The notes under the pieces: model-generated
Told to the model about the DNA's origin: nothing
The model's input: only the letters and a program-made list of their open reading frames with translations
Database searches by the model: none
Program-made: the position numbers and the translations under genes
Shown: positions 1-6,351 of the stretch, one piece after another
Numbering within the stretch: position 1 is the first letter of the stretch
Layout of the letters: each line of letters begins with the position of its first letter
Assembly: GCA_017467745.1 (NCBI GenBank)
Contig: JAFUKV010000046.1
Location: forward strand, 1-6,351
DNA: 6,351 nt
Source of the DNA: Bacteroidaceae bacterium
GTDB taxonomy: Bacteria; Bacteroidota; Bacteroidia; Bacteroidales; CHK158-818
Direction of reading: 5' to 3'

Positions 1-256
1 CATTACCGATGAGAACGGACGTATATCTGAATTTTCGTTCGACTTCCTGACTCCGGGCGAAAAATACATTGCCACCGTATATGCCGATGCTCCAGATGCA
101 GACTATGAAAAAAATCCTCAGGCCTACATCATACGGCAATACATTGTAACCAACAAATCAAAGCTAAAACAACCGTTAGCCCGTAGCGGAGGTTTTGCCG
201 TCAGTGTAAAAAAAGTAACACCCGAGCAAAATATAAAAGGGATAAAGAAACTTTAA
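1..256 (+). CDS. C-terminal fragment of a GH97-like (SusB-type) glycoside hydrolase
   Basis: This is an open frame from base 2 to a TAA at 254-256: 84 codons, with the 5' part outside the window. The residues resemble the all-beta C-terminal domain of glycoside hydrolase family 97. They include PGEKYIATVYADAPDADYE, then a NPQAY segment, a short strand ending in TNKSKLK, and a closing RSGGFAVSV strand before a basic tail. Characterised GH97 members are exo-acting alpha-glucosidases (SusB) or alpha-galactosidases, usually periplasmic or lipoproteins. The catalytic barrel lies upstream, so substrate and mechanism (inverting or retaining) cannot be read here. The gene converges on the minus-strand receptor at 372-2765, with 115 nt between their stop codons, so the two are not co-transcribed. 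The family call rests on remembered similarity of the tail alone. Confidence 0.75.
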   Translation, partial: ITDENGRISEFSFDFLTPGEKYIATVYADAPDADYEKNPQAYIIRQYIVTNKSKLKQPLARSGGFAVSVKKVTPEQNIKGIKKL

Positions 257-305
257 AACGTATCGTACAACGCTTAGGCATTCTTAAAAACTTCTTGTCA
301 TAAAA

Positions 306-345
306 AAGCGAACCCTAAGAATCTTCCAATTTTTAGGGTTCGCTT
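306..345 (-). terminator. Intrinsic terminator of the receptor gene, between convergent genes
   Basis: The arms 306-321 and 330-345 form a 16-bp stem containing one G-U pair, around an 8-nt loop. The outer 13 bp (AAGCGAACCCTAA against TTAGGGTTCGCTT) are perfect. Read on the minus strand, the stem begins 26 nt after the receptor stop codon and runs straight into a T-tract (plus-strand A residues 302-305, extended by the last A-T pairs). On the plus strand the stem is followed by CATTATC, a poor T-tract, so termination of the GH97 gene here would be weaker. Confidence 0.85.
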
Positions 346-371
346 CATTATCAGGCAGCCTTATCACCATT

Positions 372-2765
372 TCAATGGTTAGTTCCTTCAAACAATTCGT
401 AATTATCTTTTTTCTGTTCCGATTTTATTTTGAAATTATTAAATGTATAGCTGACCGATAATGTTATCAACGGGTACGACGGTTTAATGCGTGTATGCGA
501 TTTCAAACTCGGCGTATTTATATCGCTGACATATCTGGCAGAACCGAATATATCTTTAAACGAAAGCGTTCCGGTAAGCCGGCGATTGAAGAACTGTTGC
601 CGTACACCCAAATTGACATAGAAAAAAGAGTTTACCTTTCCCTGCGTGCTGACAGACGGCCCTACAAAATTTCCGTCCAACTGTACACGTGTATATTTAG
701 CTACATCGAAAGAGTTAGACAGCGATATATCATAATTCGTACTGGACTCATCGCTTCCCTCCGTTCTGAAATTATTTTCTACTCGATAATGATAAAGATT
801 TCCGTTCAGATTCGCATTCCACCAACGGGTAATTTTAGCTTCTACGCTCAATTCCAGCCCCGTTGCATAATCGTTTCCGACATTCGCCATGGAGTCCAAC
901 GTTACACCGGCTTTAAACGGCACACGCAAACGCTCGAATTTATCTTGACGATAACGATGGAAAAGCGTTGCCGACAAAGAATATCCGCTACCGAAACTCT
1001 TTCTATATCCTAACTCATACGAATAGATGTATTCCGGACGTATATCCGGGTTGCCTATTTCTGCCGTAAAATAATCTCGATAAGTAATATACGGTTCCAT
1101 ATAATATAGCTCCGGACGGCTGGTACGTCTCGAAAAACCAAGACTTAATCGATGTTCTCCCGGCAAATTATACGCAACATGCGCCGACGGAAACAATTCA
1201 AACTGGTTGCGTGTGCGGTCTGCCCACTCTTTGGAACTGTCCAAAATCTGATGCGTATGTTCGCCACGTAGCCCCAACTGAACATCAAAGGCTTTGTAAC
1301 TCTCTCCCCAAATGGCGTAAATGCTGTTTACTCCCCGCAAAAACAAAAAAGTATTGTAAATATTATCATCCCAATAAAAATTGTGCGTTTCCGGATTCCA
1401 GAACTCCATAGAGTAATCACCGTCTTCACAATACATAAAATATTGATACCCTGCCTCTAATTTTCCGGTTTTACTATATGGATATACATAATCCAAATTC
1501 GCCTTGATAGTACCCCGATACTCATCTTCGTAAGCACGGTGTCCATGCTCTCGAACATTCTGCCGATAAAGATCACTCTCAAAATATTCCAACGAATTTC
1601 CGCCGTACTTTCCATACAATCCGGCAGTCAATTTATGTCCATCATCATTAAATTTATGCTCTACACCCAAATTTAACGACCAGATTGTTTCATGATTGTC
1701 ATAATCATCCTTACTGACAAAATCTTGTTTAGGAATCAGCACGACTCCTCTTAAAGATTGTTCTTCCGAATATGCCAAATCGCCAGAACGCTGCTTTCCG
1801 GAGTAACCTGCCTCAAAATCTATATTATAACGGGTTCTGGGCATATCATATTGCCAACCCGCTTTACCTGAATATATATAAAACATCCCGTCGCGCGGCC
1901 CCATACTACGCGATATAGTTACCGTATCTCGCACTACGGTTGTCTTATTCTGCTCAAAATCACTCTCCCGCCAACGGTTAGAGGCGTTTCCGCCGATATA
2001 CCAACGGGAACGGCCATGTTGATAACTCAACAAAAAATCCGCACCCTTCGACCACACGGTACTACCCGTCAGATTGACCATACCGCTCCACCCATCTCCG
2101 AAATTCTTTTTGGTAACAATGTTTATAATGCCCACATCTCCTTCCGCCTCATAACGTGCCGATGGAGAGGTTATAATCTCAATATTCTGTATATGGCTCG
2201 ACGGCACTTGCTCTAACGCTTGCGTGCCGCTATACAGCGACGGCTTACCATCTATATAAACAAGAAATCCCTGACTACCTCTGAATGAAACATTGCCTTC
2301 CGCATCGACCCGAATAGAAGGTGTATTTTCCAAAATATCGACAGCCGTACCGCCCCCTGCCATCATATTGGACGAACCGTCTATAATACGCTTGTCTATT
2401 TGATAAACCACCTGTTTTTTCGACGCAACAATCTCAACAGTTTCCAGCCCTGTCTCCAAAGGCCGTAATCCGATTATACCCATATCCGCATTTTTTCCGG
2501 ACAGCTTGAACGCCGGCGAAATATACGGATCATAACCGAAATAATTCACTTGTAAAACATATTCATTCTCCGGTACATTTTTGAACAGAAACAAACCGCT
2601 TTCATCGGTTTGTTCTTTGTAAAGAGTTTTCCCGCCTACCGACAAATAAACATCCGAAAATAACAATGCCTCTTTCGTTACGGCATCCACCACTTTGCCT
2701 TTTACTTCTAATGAATAAAGCGGATAAGAAATCAAAGAAAGAAAAATAAAAAACAGTGTTCTCAT
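372..2765 (-). CDS. TonB-dependent receptor-like outer-membrane beta-barrel protein with CarboxypepD_reg-like N-terminus
   Basis: This 797-residue protein is a predicted outer-membrane transporter of the TonB-dependent type. The substrate is unknown. Residues 1-18 (MRTLFFIFLSLISYPLYS) look like a signal peptide. Residues 20-95 resemble the carboxypeptidase-like regulatory domain (KGKVVDA, then TDESGLFLFKNVP). A plug region spans about 110-220, with DILENTPSIRVDAEGNVSFRG, then VYIDGKPS and a closing GIINIVTKK. The rest is alternating barrel strands, with a conserved-looking patch at 545-590 (SRRTSRPELYYMEPY, IGNPDIRPEYIYSYELGY). The last strand, LITLSVSYTF, is followed by about 20 polar residues. 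Length and order fit the smaller outer_membrane_beta-barrel family (about 800 residues) rather than SusC (about 1000), and no SusD partner is visible. The frame is open up to an ATG at 2906. I chose 2765 because it gives a clean signal peptide and because a -7 promoter element lies inside the longer version. A weak TTGGA precedes the ATG. Confidence 0.9.
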   Translation of the reverse strand: MRTLFFIFLSLISYPLYSLEVKGKVVDAVTKEALLFSDVYLSVGGKTLYKEQTDESGLFLFKNVPENEYVLQVNYFGYDPYISPAFKLSGKNADMGIIGLRPLETGLETVEIVASKKQVVYQIDKRIIDGSSNMMAGGGTAVDILENTPSIRVDAEGNVSFRGSQGFLVYIDGKPSLYSGTQALEQVPSSHIQNIEIITSPSARYEAEGDVGIINIVTKKNFGDGWSGMVNLTGSTVWSKGADFLLSYQHGRSRWYIGGNASNRWRESDFEQNKTTVVRDTVTISRSMGPRDGMFYIYSGKAGWQYDMPRTRYNIDFEAGYSGKQRSGDLAYSEEQSLRGVVLIPKQDFVSKDDYDNHETIWSLNLGVEHKFNDDGHKLTAGLYGKYGGNSLEYFESDLYRQNVREHGHRAYEDEYRGTIKANLDYVYPYSKTGKLEAGYQYFMYCEDGDYSMEFWNPETHNFYWDDNIYNTFLFLRGVNSIYAIWGESYKAFDVQLGLRGEHTHQILDSSKEWADRTRNQFELFPSAHVAYNLPGEHRLSLGFSRRTSRPELYYMEPYITYRDYFTAEIGNPDIRPEYIYSYELGYRKSFGSGYSLSATLFHRYRQDKFERLRVPFKAGVTLDSMANVGNDYATGLELSVEAKITRWWNANLNGNLYHYRVENNFRTEGSDESSTNYDISLSNSFDVAKYTRVQLDGNFVGPSVSTQGKVNSFFYVNLGVRQQFFNRRLTGTLSFKDIFGSARYVSDINTPSLKSHTRIKPSYPLITLSVSYTFNNFKIKSEQKKDNYELFEGTNH

Positions 2766-2830
2766 AATATTTATTCCAACAAAAAATTTCCCGAAAATTG
2801 TATTCCTGCAAAATCGCACCTCTACAAAAT

Positions 2831-2849
2831 TTTGCACAGAGTGTGCAAA
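2831..2849. promoter_or_regulatory. Perfect palindrome, candidate operator over the receptor promoter
   Basis: TTTGCACA (2831-2838) and TGTGCAAA (2842-2849) are exact inverted repeats around a 3-bp GAG centre. The right arm shares four bases (2846-2849) with the predicted -7 element on the minus strand, and the left part covers the expected transcription start and first transcribed bases. An 8+8 perfect palindrome at this position is typical of a dimeric repressor site. I do not recognise the cognate regulator, and the binding role is inference. Confidence 0.5.
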
Positions 2850-2853
2850 GATA
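2846..2853 (-). promoter_or_regulatory. Bacteroidetes-type -7 promoter element for the receptor gene
   Basis: On the minus strand this reads TATCTTTG, an exact match to the Bacteroidetes -7 consensus TAnnTTTG. The partner -33 element (TTTG, about 19-21 nt upstream) is poor. At a spacing of 20 the sequence is AATG (2874-2877), matching only its last two bases. Transcription would start at about 2839-2843, giving a 5' UTR of roughly 75 nt before the ATG at 2765. The weak -33 would fit a weak or activator-dependent promoter. Confidence 0.6.
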
Positions 2854-2916
2854 CGATTTATGAAACCGCTACCCATTACTAAAATCAAAAAAATTATCCG
2901 GAACATCTATAAATAA

Positions 2917-2943
2917 CAAAGGCGGCCACCCCGACCGCCTTTG
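2917..2943 (-). terminator. Intrinsic terminator after the propeller lipoprotein gene
   Basis: CAAAGGCGG (2917-2925) and CCGCCTTTG (2935-2943) form a perfect 9-bp, GC-rich stem with a 9-nt loop. Read on the minus strand it is followed by TTATTTATAG, a moderately T-rich tail. It lies about 150 nt beyond the stop codon of the 3094-4566 gene and upstream of the receptor promoter, so it separates the two transcription units. Confidence 0.75.
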
Positions 2944-3007
2944 AGAACCAACTCTATTCTTAAAAAGAAACCAATTATAAAACTTACTTACCGTAAATTT
3001 ATTATCC

Positions 3008-3029
3008 TTTGTCTAATTAGATAGACAAA
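3008..3029. repeat. Inverted repeat in the 3' UTR of the lipoprotein gene
   Basis: TTTGTCTA (3008-3015) and TAGACAAA (3022-3029) are exact inverted repeats with a 6-nt spacer. Allowing one mismatch, three more positions outward extend the stem to 11. A perfect 10-bp palindrome, TCTAATTAGA (3012-3021), is nested inside it. No T-tract follows on the minus strand (it continues GGATAATAAA), so it is not a standard terminator. It may be an mRNA 3'-end structure or a protein-binding site. Confidence 0.45.
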
Positions 3030-3093
3030 AGAGTAAAAGGTTTAATCTACTATACGTTTTTTCTACAAAAAAAATCTTCATTTTCAAAATGCC

Positions 3094-4566
3094 TTATTCT
3101 AAGCCGCCAAATCGTACATCGATACCCTCGTCTTCTAACGCCGTGTTCTTTATTTGCCGCATACGATCAGGAATCTTTCCTTTCACAAATTCAGGGATAT
3201 TATATGCTTGCATAAAATCTTTATAAAAACCGGGATTCTGCTGAGGCAACATAAAACATTTCGAAGCAATCCCCCTCTCATCTATATGCGCCAAATAAGG
3301 TCGAGTGTACATTCCATCCTGTCTCTTACTGCTGAATACCACCCAACGGCTATTGCTCGACCACGAATGATAACTATCCGGAAACGGGCTATTTATTTCC
3401 GTCATCAGGCGAATACTTTTACTCTCTATATCATACAAACATAAATCGGCATCATTATGCCAGATAGGGAAAGTACCATATTCTGTAACAGTACACATCA
3501 GATATTTACCATCCGGCGAAACACGTGGAAACAACGCGCTTTTGTTTTCACGCGCTGCGCTGTAAAGCGTATCTACCTCATGTCCGAACGAACGAGTTTC
3601 CGGATCGAATCCGATGCTGCAAAGGCTATACTTGACTTTCTCAAACTCTCCGGGCATCTTTACAGAATCGGCCGAACAGAAATAAAGCGTCTTTCCGTCA
3701 GGAGAAAACGTCGGAAACGTCTCGAACGCCGTTGGCGAAAAAATCTTCTCCGTCGTGATTATTTCATGTTTCTCAACATCATACACTACCACATCCGATT
3801 TCATATCATACACCTCCACATGGTTAGAGTGATTCATGTGTACGCCTATCGGGGTCAGATTTACCGAAAAGGCGACATACTTGCCAGACGGATGCCAAGA
3901 CGGATATACTAACGGCGACATGGTTTCAGGAGTTCGGGTATTCAGCTTTTCAACTTTTTCGCCATCTATAACATAAGTTCCATCATGAAAAACGCGCATG
4001 TGCATCAACATTTTATCCGGATCTTGCATACAAAAAGAATGGCAATTAATACAACTTTCATCCGTCAGTTTATTTTCAAAAACAGCAGTCTGTTCAAAAC
4101 TCTCTAAATGCCGTTGATAGATACCCATATTTTTCCAGATATTGCATGGTTCAATCAAACGATACGCCAAATAAGGATCTACCGGATCTTTCGCTACAAA
4201 AATTCTGAATATTTTATAAGCCGTCCACTCATTTTCCTGTTTAAACCGCACAGCTACTGATATAGAATCACCGGCAGATTCATTCAGCAAAACACGCCAC
4301 TCTTTCTCCGATATTTCAATTTTTCCGTTTCCGGAACGGACATCTATCTCTCTTTCTCCATTTGAAAAAACAACCGAATAATTATCGGCTTCCGTTTCTA
4401 CGCAAAAATTCAAAGGAGCTATATTATACGGAATCGTAACACCTAAATAATCCGGAAAAATTTTCGGATACATATCTATGTGTTTACTCACAGAAACATG
4501 TTCTGAACACGATGTCAAAACAATGCAACATAACAAAAATGCCCAAACTTTACTTCGCATATTCAT
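3094..4566 (-). CDS. PD40 beta-propeller lipoprotein with a CxxCH heme-c motif (often labelled TolB-like)
   Basis: This is a 490-residue exported lipoprotein of unknown function. Residues 1-20 are a type II signal peptide ending in the lipobox LTSC, with Cys20 as the lipidated residue. The following SEHV is not a clear acidic surface-export signal, so the side of the membrane is uncertain. Residues about 40-125 look like an all-beta, Ig-like region. CINCH at 172-176 is a canonical CxxCH heme-c attachment site, followed by a Met-rich stretch (MLMHM at 186-190) that could offer an axial ligand. Four PD40/WD40-like blade motifs follow: YPSWHPSGKYVAFS (221-234), FPTFSPDGKTLYF (284-296), FPRVSPDGKYLM (346-357) and YHSWSSNSRWVVFSS (399-413). 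From memory, Bacteroidetes relatives share the CxNCH plus propeller layout and are annotated as TolB-like or cytochrome c-related. The gene starts 17 nt after the DUF6057-type gene, implying an operon. It is not the Tol-Pal TolB, since Tol-Pal neighbours are absent. Confidence 0.88.
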   Translation of the reverse strand: MNMRSKVWAFLLCCIVLTSCSEHVSVSKHIDMYPKIFPDYLGVTIPYNIAPLNFCVETEADNYSVVFSNGEREIDVRSGNGKIEISEKEWRVLLNESAGDSISVAVRFKQENEWTAYKIFRIFVAKDPVDPYLAYRLIEPCNIWKNMGIYQRHLESFEQTAVFENKLTDESCINCHSFCMQDPDKMLMHMRVFHDGTYVIDGEKVEKLNTRTPETMSPLVYPSWHPSGKYVAFSVNLTPIGVHMNHSNHVEVYDMKSDVVVYDVEKHEIITTEKIFSPTAFETFPTFSPDGKTLYFCSADSVKMPGEFEKVKYSLCSIGFDPETRSFGHEVDTLYSAARENKSALFPRVSPDGKYLMCTVTEYGTFPIWHNDADLCLYDIESKSIRLMTEINSPFPDSYHSWSSNSRWVVFSSKRQDGMYTRPYLAHIDERGIASKCFMLPQQNPGFYKDFMQAYNIPEFVKGKIPDRMRQIKNTALEDEGIDVRFGGLE

Positions 4567-4574
4567 ATTTACGT

Positions 4575-4580
4575 CTTCTT
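4575..4580 (-). promoter_or_regulatory. Putative ribosome binding site of the lipoprotein gene
   Basis: The minus strand reads AAGAAG, with 8 nt before the ATG at 4566. A second in-frame ATG lies at 4560, 14 nt away, so the spacing favours 4566. The signal is weak, as is usual in Bacteroidetes, and either start keeps the lipoprotein signal. Confidence 0.35.
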
Positions 4581-4583
4581 TTC

Positions 4584-6350
4584 CTAATTTTTAAACATCA
4601 TGTAATACCAATATGTATCGCCAAAATTCCGACTCATTATACTTCTCAGATTTGGCGAATTCCTATTCGATAAAAACATCTGCTTATATTGCTTATGCCG
4701 TTCTACCGTAGCGGGACTGACACCATACCTTTTCCAATAATCAGAATCGCTTTCCGAATAAACCATAACAGCTTCCTCAAAACTTCTCGGTAACACCGCA
4801 AGTGCCGGCGTCCCGAAATATTCCCCTACAAAAGCCTTAAACCCGGCCATATCTTTTTCCAACAGATACTCACAACCCAAATAACTCACATATTTTTTGT
4901 TTGAAACATCGGCTTTCAACACTTCAATCAAATGATCTTTCGTGTCTGCAAGGAAAGACTTACCGCCCTTTACCGACAACGCTTTTCTCTTTTCGCCCAA
5001 CTCCTCATCTGCCAATACCGCCTCATCATTATACAAAAATCGCCGGTATTTTTCCGCCCAATCACGATAAAACAACGTCTTATCCAACAACAGCAACAAC
5101 TTTTCCGCTGCCGGATATTCTCCCAATATCAAACAGCATTGTACCATACGCTGTAACATACGAGGATTGTTATACTTCACACCTATTGCGACATTCGAAC
5201 TTAGTGCCAAGTGTTGCGATTTAGCAATCGCACCGATATTAAAATAGCAATCGCTCAACACAAAATAATCGTCATTAAATTCAAATTTCTTTATAAGCCC
5301 CTCTTTTCCACGCTGATCGAACAAAAACATATAATCGGCTAAAACACCTTTCTTTGAAAGCGCCAAATTCAAATAGTTCAACTGACGGGCATCTAACTTC
5401 TGTCCCCTCGATTCTTGTATTATTCTATCCCAATCTCCGACATAGGCATAATAGTTCATCGCTTTTAAACGATTATGACCAAGATAAAAAAACGACGAAA
5501 CACAGTAAATTACAGCTACTGTCACAATCACAGCCTGTACTCCACACCACAAGCCGATAGCAGGTATCCTTTTTATTCCTTTCAATAGCGGTATGAATAA
5601 CAACCCGACCGGAAGAACAATCCACGATAAATAGATATTCCACATCGGTTTTATGGAAGAATTGTAATAAAAATCTGGAAGAAAGGCCATTCGGCAAGAT
5701 CCTACCTGCATTAAATACACACTAAATAAGGGAAACAATACTCCCAAGATCAGAAAAGCAACAAGAGCCAGCACTTTTGCCAAAGAGTGTTTCCCCCCTA
5801 AAACATCATATATTACAGCGGAAACAACAAATAATCCTGACACCGGACCTGCCGCATAAAATAAAACCGGAACTGATAAAATTCCGATTAAAAACCTATA
5901 TGGAAACTTTTTTATCGACACATACAAATCAAGTACCCATAAACAAAACAAATAAGCCACCGTCCCCTGCAAAAAATAATAAACATTCATTTGGACAAAC
6001 AACAATGCGACAGCAGGAGACATATATAGTATAAACGAATGGTATGCTGGCAATTGCTTACGGATAACAAATGCGGAGGCAATAATAATCAAAGAAAAAA
6101 GAGCTGCGCAAATCAATGCTCCGACATAAGGTATGATAAAAAACTGCAATAAAAAAACTGCGACGTAAGCCGATAAACCACCGACGTCCGCTATTACATT
6201 ATATGCAAAATCAGATGAATACAAAAACGTCTGATTTTGCTCAATATAAAAGAAATGGTATGCACCTGTAAACTGTAACAACAAAAACAACACCACAAAT
6301 ACAGATAGTAACACCATTCCCCATCCGTATTTTTTCAACATAGATTTCAT
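4584..6350 (-). CDS. DUF6057-like polytopic membrane protein with helical-repeat C-terminal half
   Basis: This 588-residue predicted inner-membrane protein has no known function. The N-terminal half has about nine hydrophobic segments: roughly 9-28, 58-77, 79-96, 104-122, 124-144, 152-180, 190-214, 238-257 and 266-290. A polar loop of about 28 residues (30-57) after the first segment contains IEQNQTFLYSSDFAY, which I recall as conserved in DUF6057. The C-terminal 300 residues are soluble and alpha-helical, with TPR-like helix pairs (for example 325-345, 362-385, 398-423 and 487-509), and end in NFGDTYWYYMMF. It is followed 17 nt later by the CxxCH propeller lipoprotein gene, so the two are probably co-transcribed and may work together at the envelope. 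The ATG at 6350 is one base from the window edge. An alternative ATG lies at 6341, and a start outside the window cannot be excluded. The family name comes from memory of sequence features. Confidence 0.8.
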   Translation of the reverse strand: MKSMLKKYGWGMVLLSVFVVLFLLLQFTGAYHFFYIEQNQTFLYSSDFAYNVIADVGGLSAYVAVFLLQFFIIPYVGALICAALFSLIIIASAFVIRKQLPAYHSFILYMSPAVALLFVQMNVYYFLQGTVAYLFCLWVLDLYVSIKKFPYRFLIGILSVPVLFYAAGPVSGLFVVSAVIYDVLGGKHSLAKVLALVAFLILGVLFPLFSVYLMQVGSCRMAFLPDFYYNSSIKPMWNIYLSWIVLPVGLLFIPLLKGIKRIPAIGLWCGVQAVIVTVAVIYCVSSFFYLGHNRLKAMNYYAYVGDWDRIIQESRGQKLDARQLNYLNLALSKKGVLADYMFLFDQRGKEGLIKKFEFNDDYFVLSDCYFNIGAIAKSQHLALSSNVAIGVKYNNPRMLQRMVQCCLILGEYPAAEKLLLLLDKTLFYRDWAEKYRRFLYNDEAVLADEELGEKRKALSVKGGKSFLADTKDHLIEVLKADVSNKKYVSYLGCEYLLEKDMAGFKAFVGEYFGTPALAVLPRSFEEAVMVYSESDSDYWKRYGVSPATVERHKQYKQMFLSNRNSPNLRSIMSRNFGDTYWYYMMFKN

Positions 6351-6351
6351 C

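Larger units (their letters stand above)
2766..3093. other. Non-coding spacer between the receptor and the lipoprotein gene
   Basis: This 328-bp stretch carries no supportable gene. From right to left, in the direction of minus-strand transcription, it holds an AT-rich 3' UTR of the lipoprotein gene (3093 down to 2944), a terminator, then the receptor promoter with its palindrome, and the receptor 5' UTR. The 3' UTR begins with a weak AT-only inverted repeat (3079-3091) and a run of eight T on the minus strand, and contains a stronger inverted repeat at 3008-3029. I found no clear TTTG/TAnnTTTG promoter inside the 3' UTR on either strand. Confidence 0.7.

Noticed and set aside
495..1013. A 172-codon plus-strand open frame antisense to the receptor gene
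   Set aside because: It lies entirely within the receptor coding region. Its residue composition (many Arg, Ile and Tyr, no domain pattern) is what an antisense shadow of beta-barrel codons gives.
372..2765. A SusC-type protein of a polysaccharide utilisation locus together with the GH97 gene
   Set aside because: The protein is too short for SusC, has no SusD neighbour, and is on the opposite strand and convergent with the GH97 gene.
2966..2990. Possible minus-strand promoter TATAATTG in the 3' UTR
   Set aside because: It has one mismatch to TAnnTTTG and no TTTG at the right distance upstream, so it is not distinguishable from chance in AT-rich DNA.
3065..3091. Terminator directly after the lipoprotein stop: CATTTTGAAAATG followed by eight T on the minus strand
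   Set aside because: The arms are almost all A-T and too short once a loop is allowed. The GC-rich hairpin at 2917-2943 is a far better terminator.
3457..3912. A 151-codon plus-strand open frame antisense to the propeller lipoprotein
   Set aside because: It is a highly basic, low-information translation opposite a well-supported gene, with no signal or domain.
3094..4566. True TolB of the Tol-Pal system
   Set aside because: It has a lipobox and a CxxCH motif, and no tolQ, tolR, tolA or pal gene is nearby. Only the PD40 blades are shared.

Overview
The window looks like a piece of a Bacteroidales (Bacteroidetes) chromosome. The evidence is protein content (the C-terminal tail of a GH97 glycosidase, a TonB-type outer-membrane receptor with an N-terminal carboxypeptidase-like domain, a PD40 propeller lipoprotein and a DUF6057-type membrane protein), the AT-rich spacers, weak Shine-Dalgarno signals, and a promoter element of the Bacteroidetes TAnnTTTG type. 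No tRNA, rRNA, insertion sequence, CRISPR array or transposase was seen.

Layout: (1) positions 1-256, plus strand, are the last 84 codons of a GH97-like glycoside hydrolase. (2) It converges on a minus-strand gene (372-2765) for a 797-residue outer-membrane beta-barrel receptor. The two are separated by a strong hairpin (306-345) whose T-tract serves the minus-strand gene. (3) A 328-bp spacer (2766-3093) holds a -7 promoter element for the receptor, a perfect 8+8 palindrome overlapping that element, a terminator for the gene upstream, and a roughly 150-nt 3' UTR with its own inverted repeat. (4) Positions 3094-4566, minus strand, encode a 490-residue lipoprotein with a CINCH (CxxCH, heme-c type) motif followed by four PD40-like blades. 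(5) Positions 4584-6350, minus strand, encode a 588-residue protein with about nine membrane segments and a helical-repeat C-terminal half, matching my recollection of the DUF6057 family. Its ATG lies one base from the window edge, so its true start and promoter cannot be confirmed.

The two upstream minus-strand genes are 17 nt apart and very probably co-transcribed: an inner-membrane protein followed by an exported, possibly heme-carrying propeller lipoprotein. The receptor appears to be a separate transcription unit, because a terminator and then a promoter lie between it and the pair. The most interesting content is this uncharacterised DUF6057/CxxCH-propeller pair, followed by the palindrome sitting on the receptor promoter. 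I see no SusC/SusD pair, so I do not call a polysaccharide utilisation locus.
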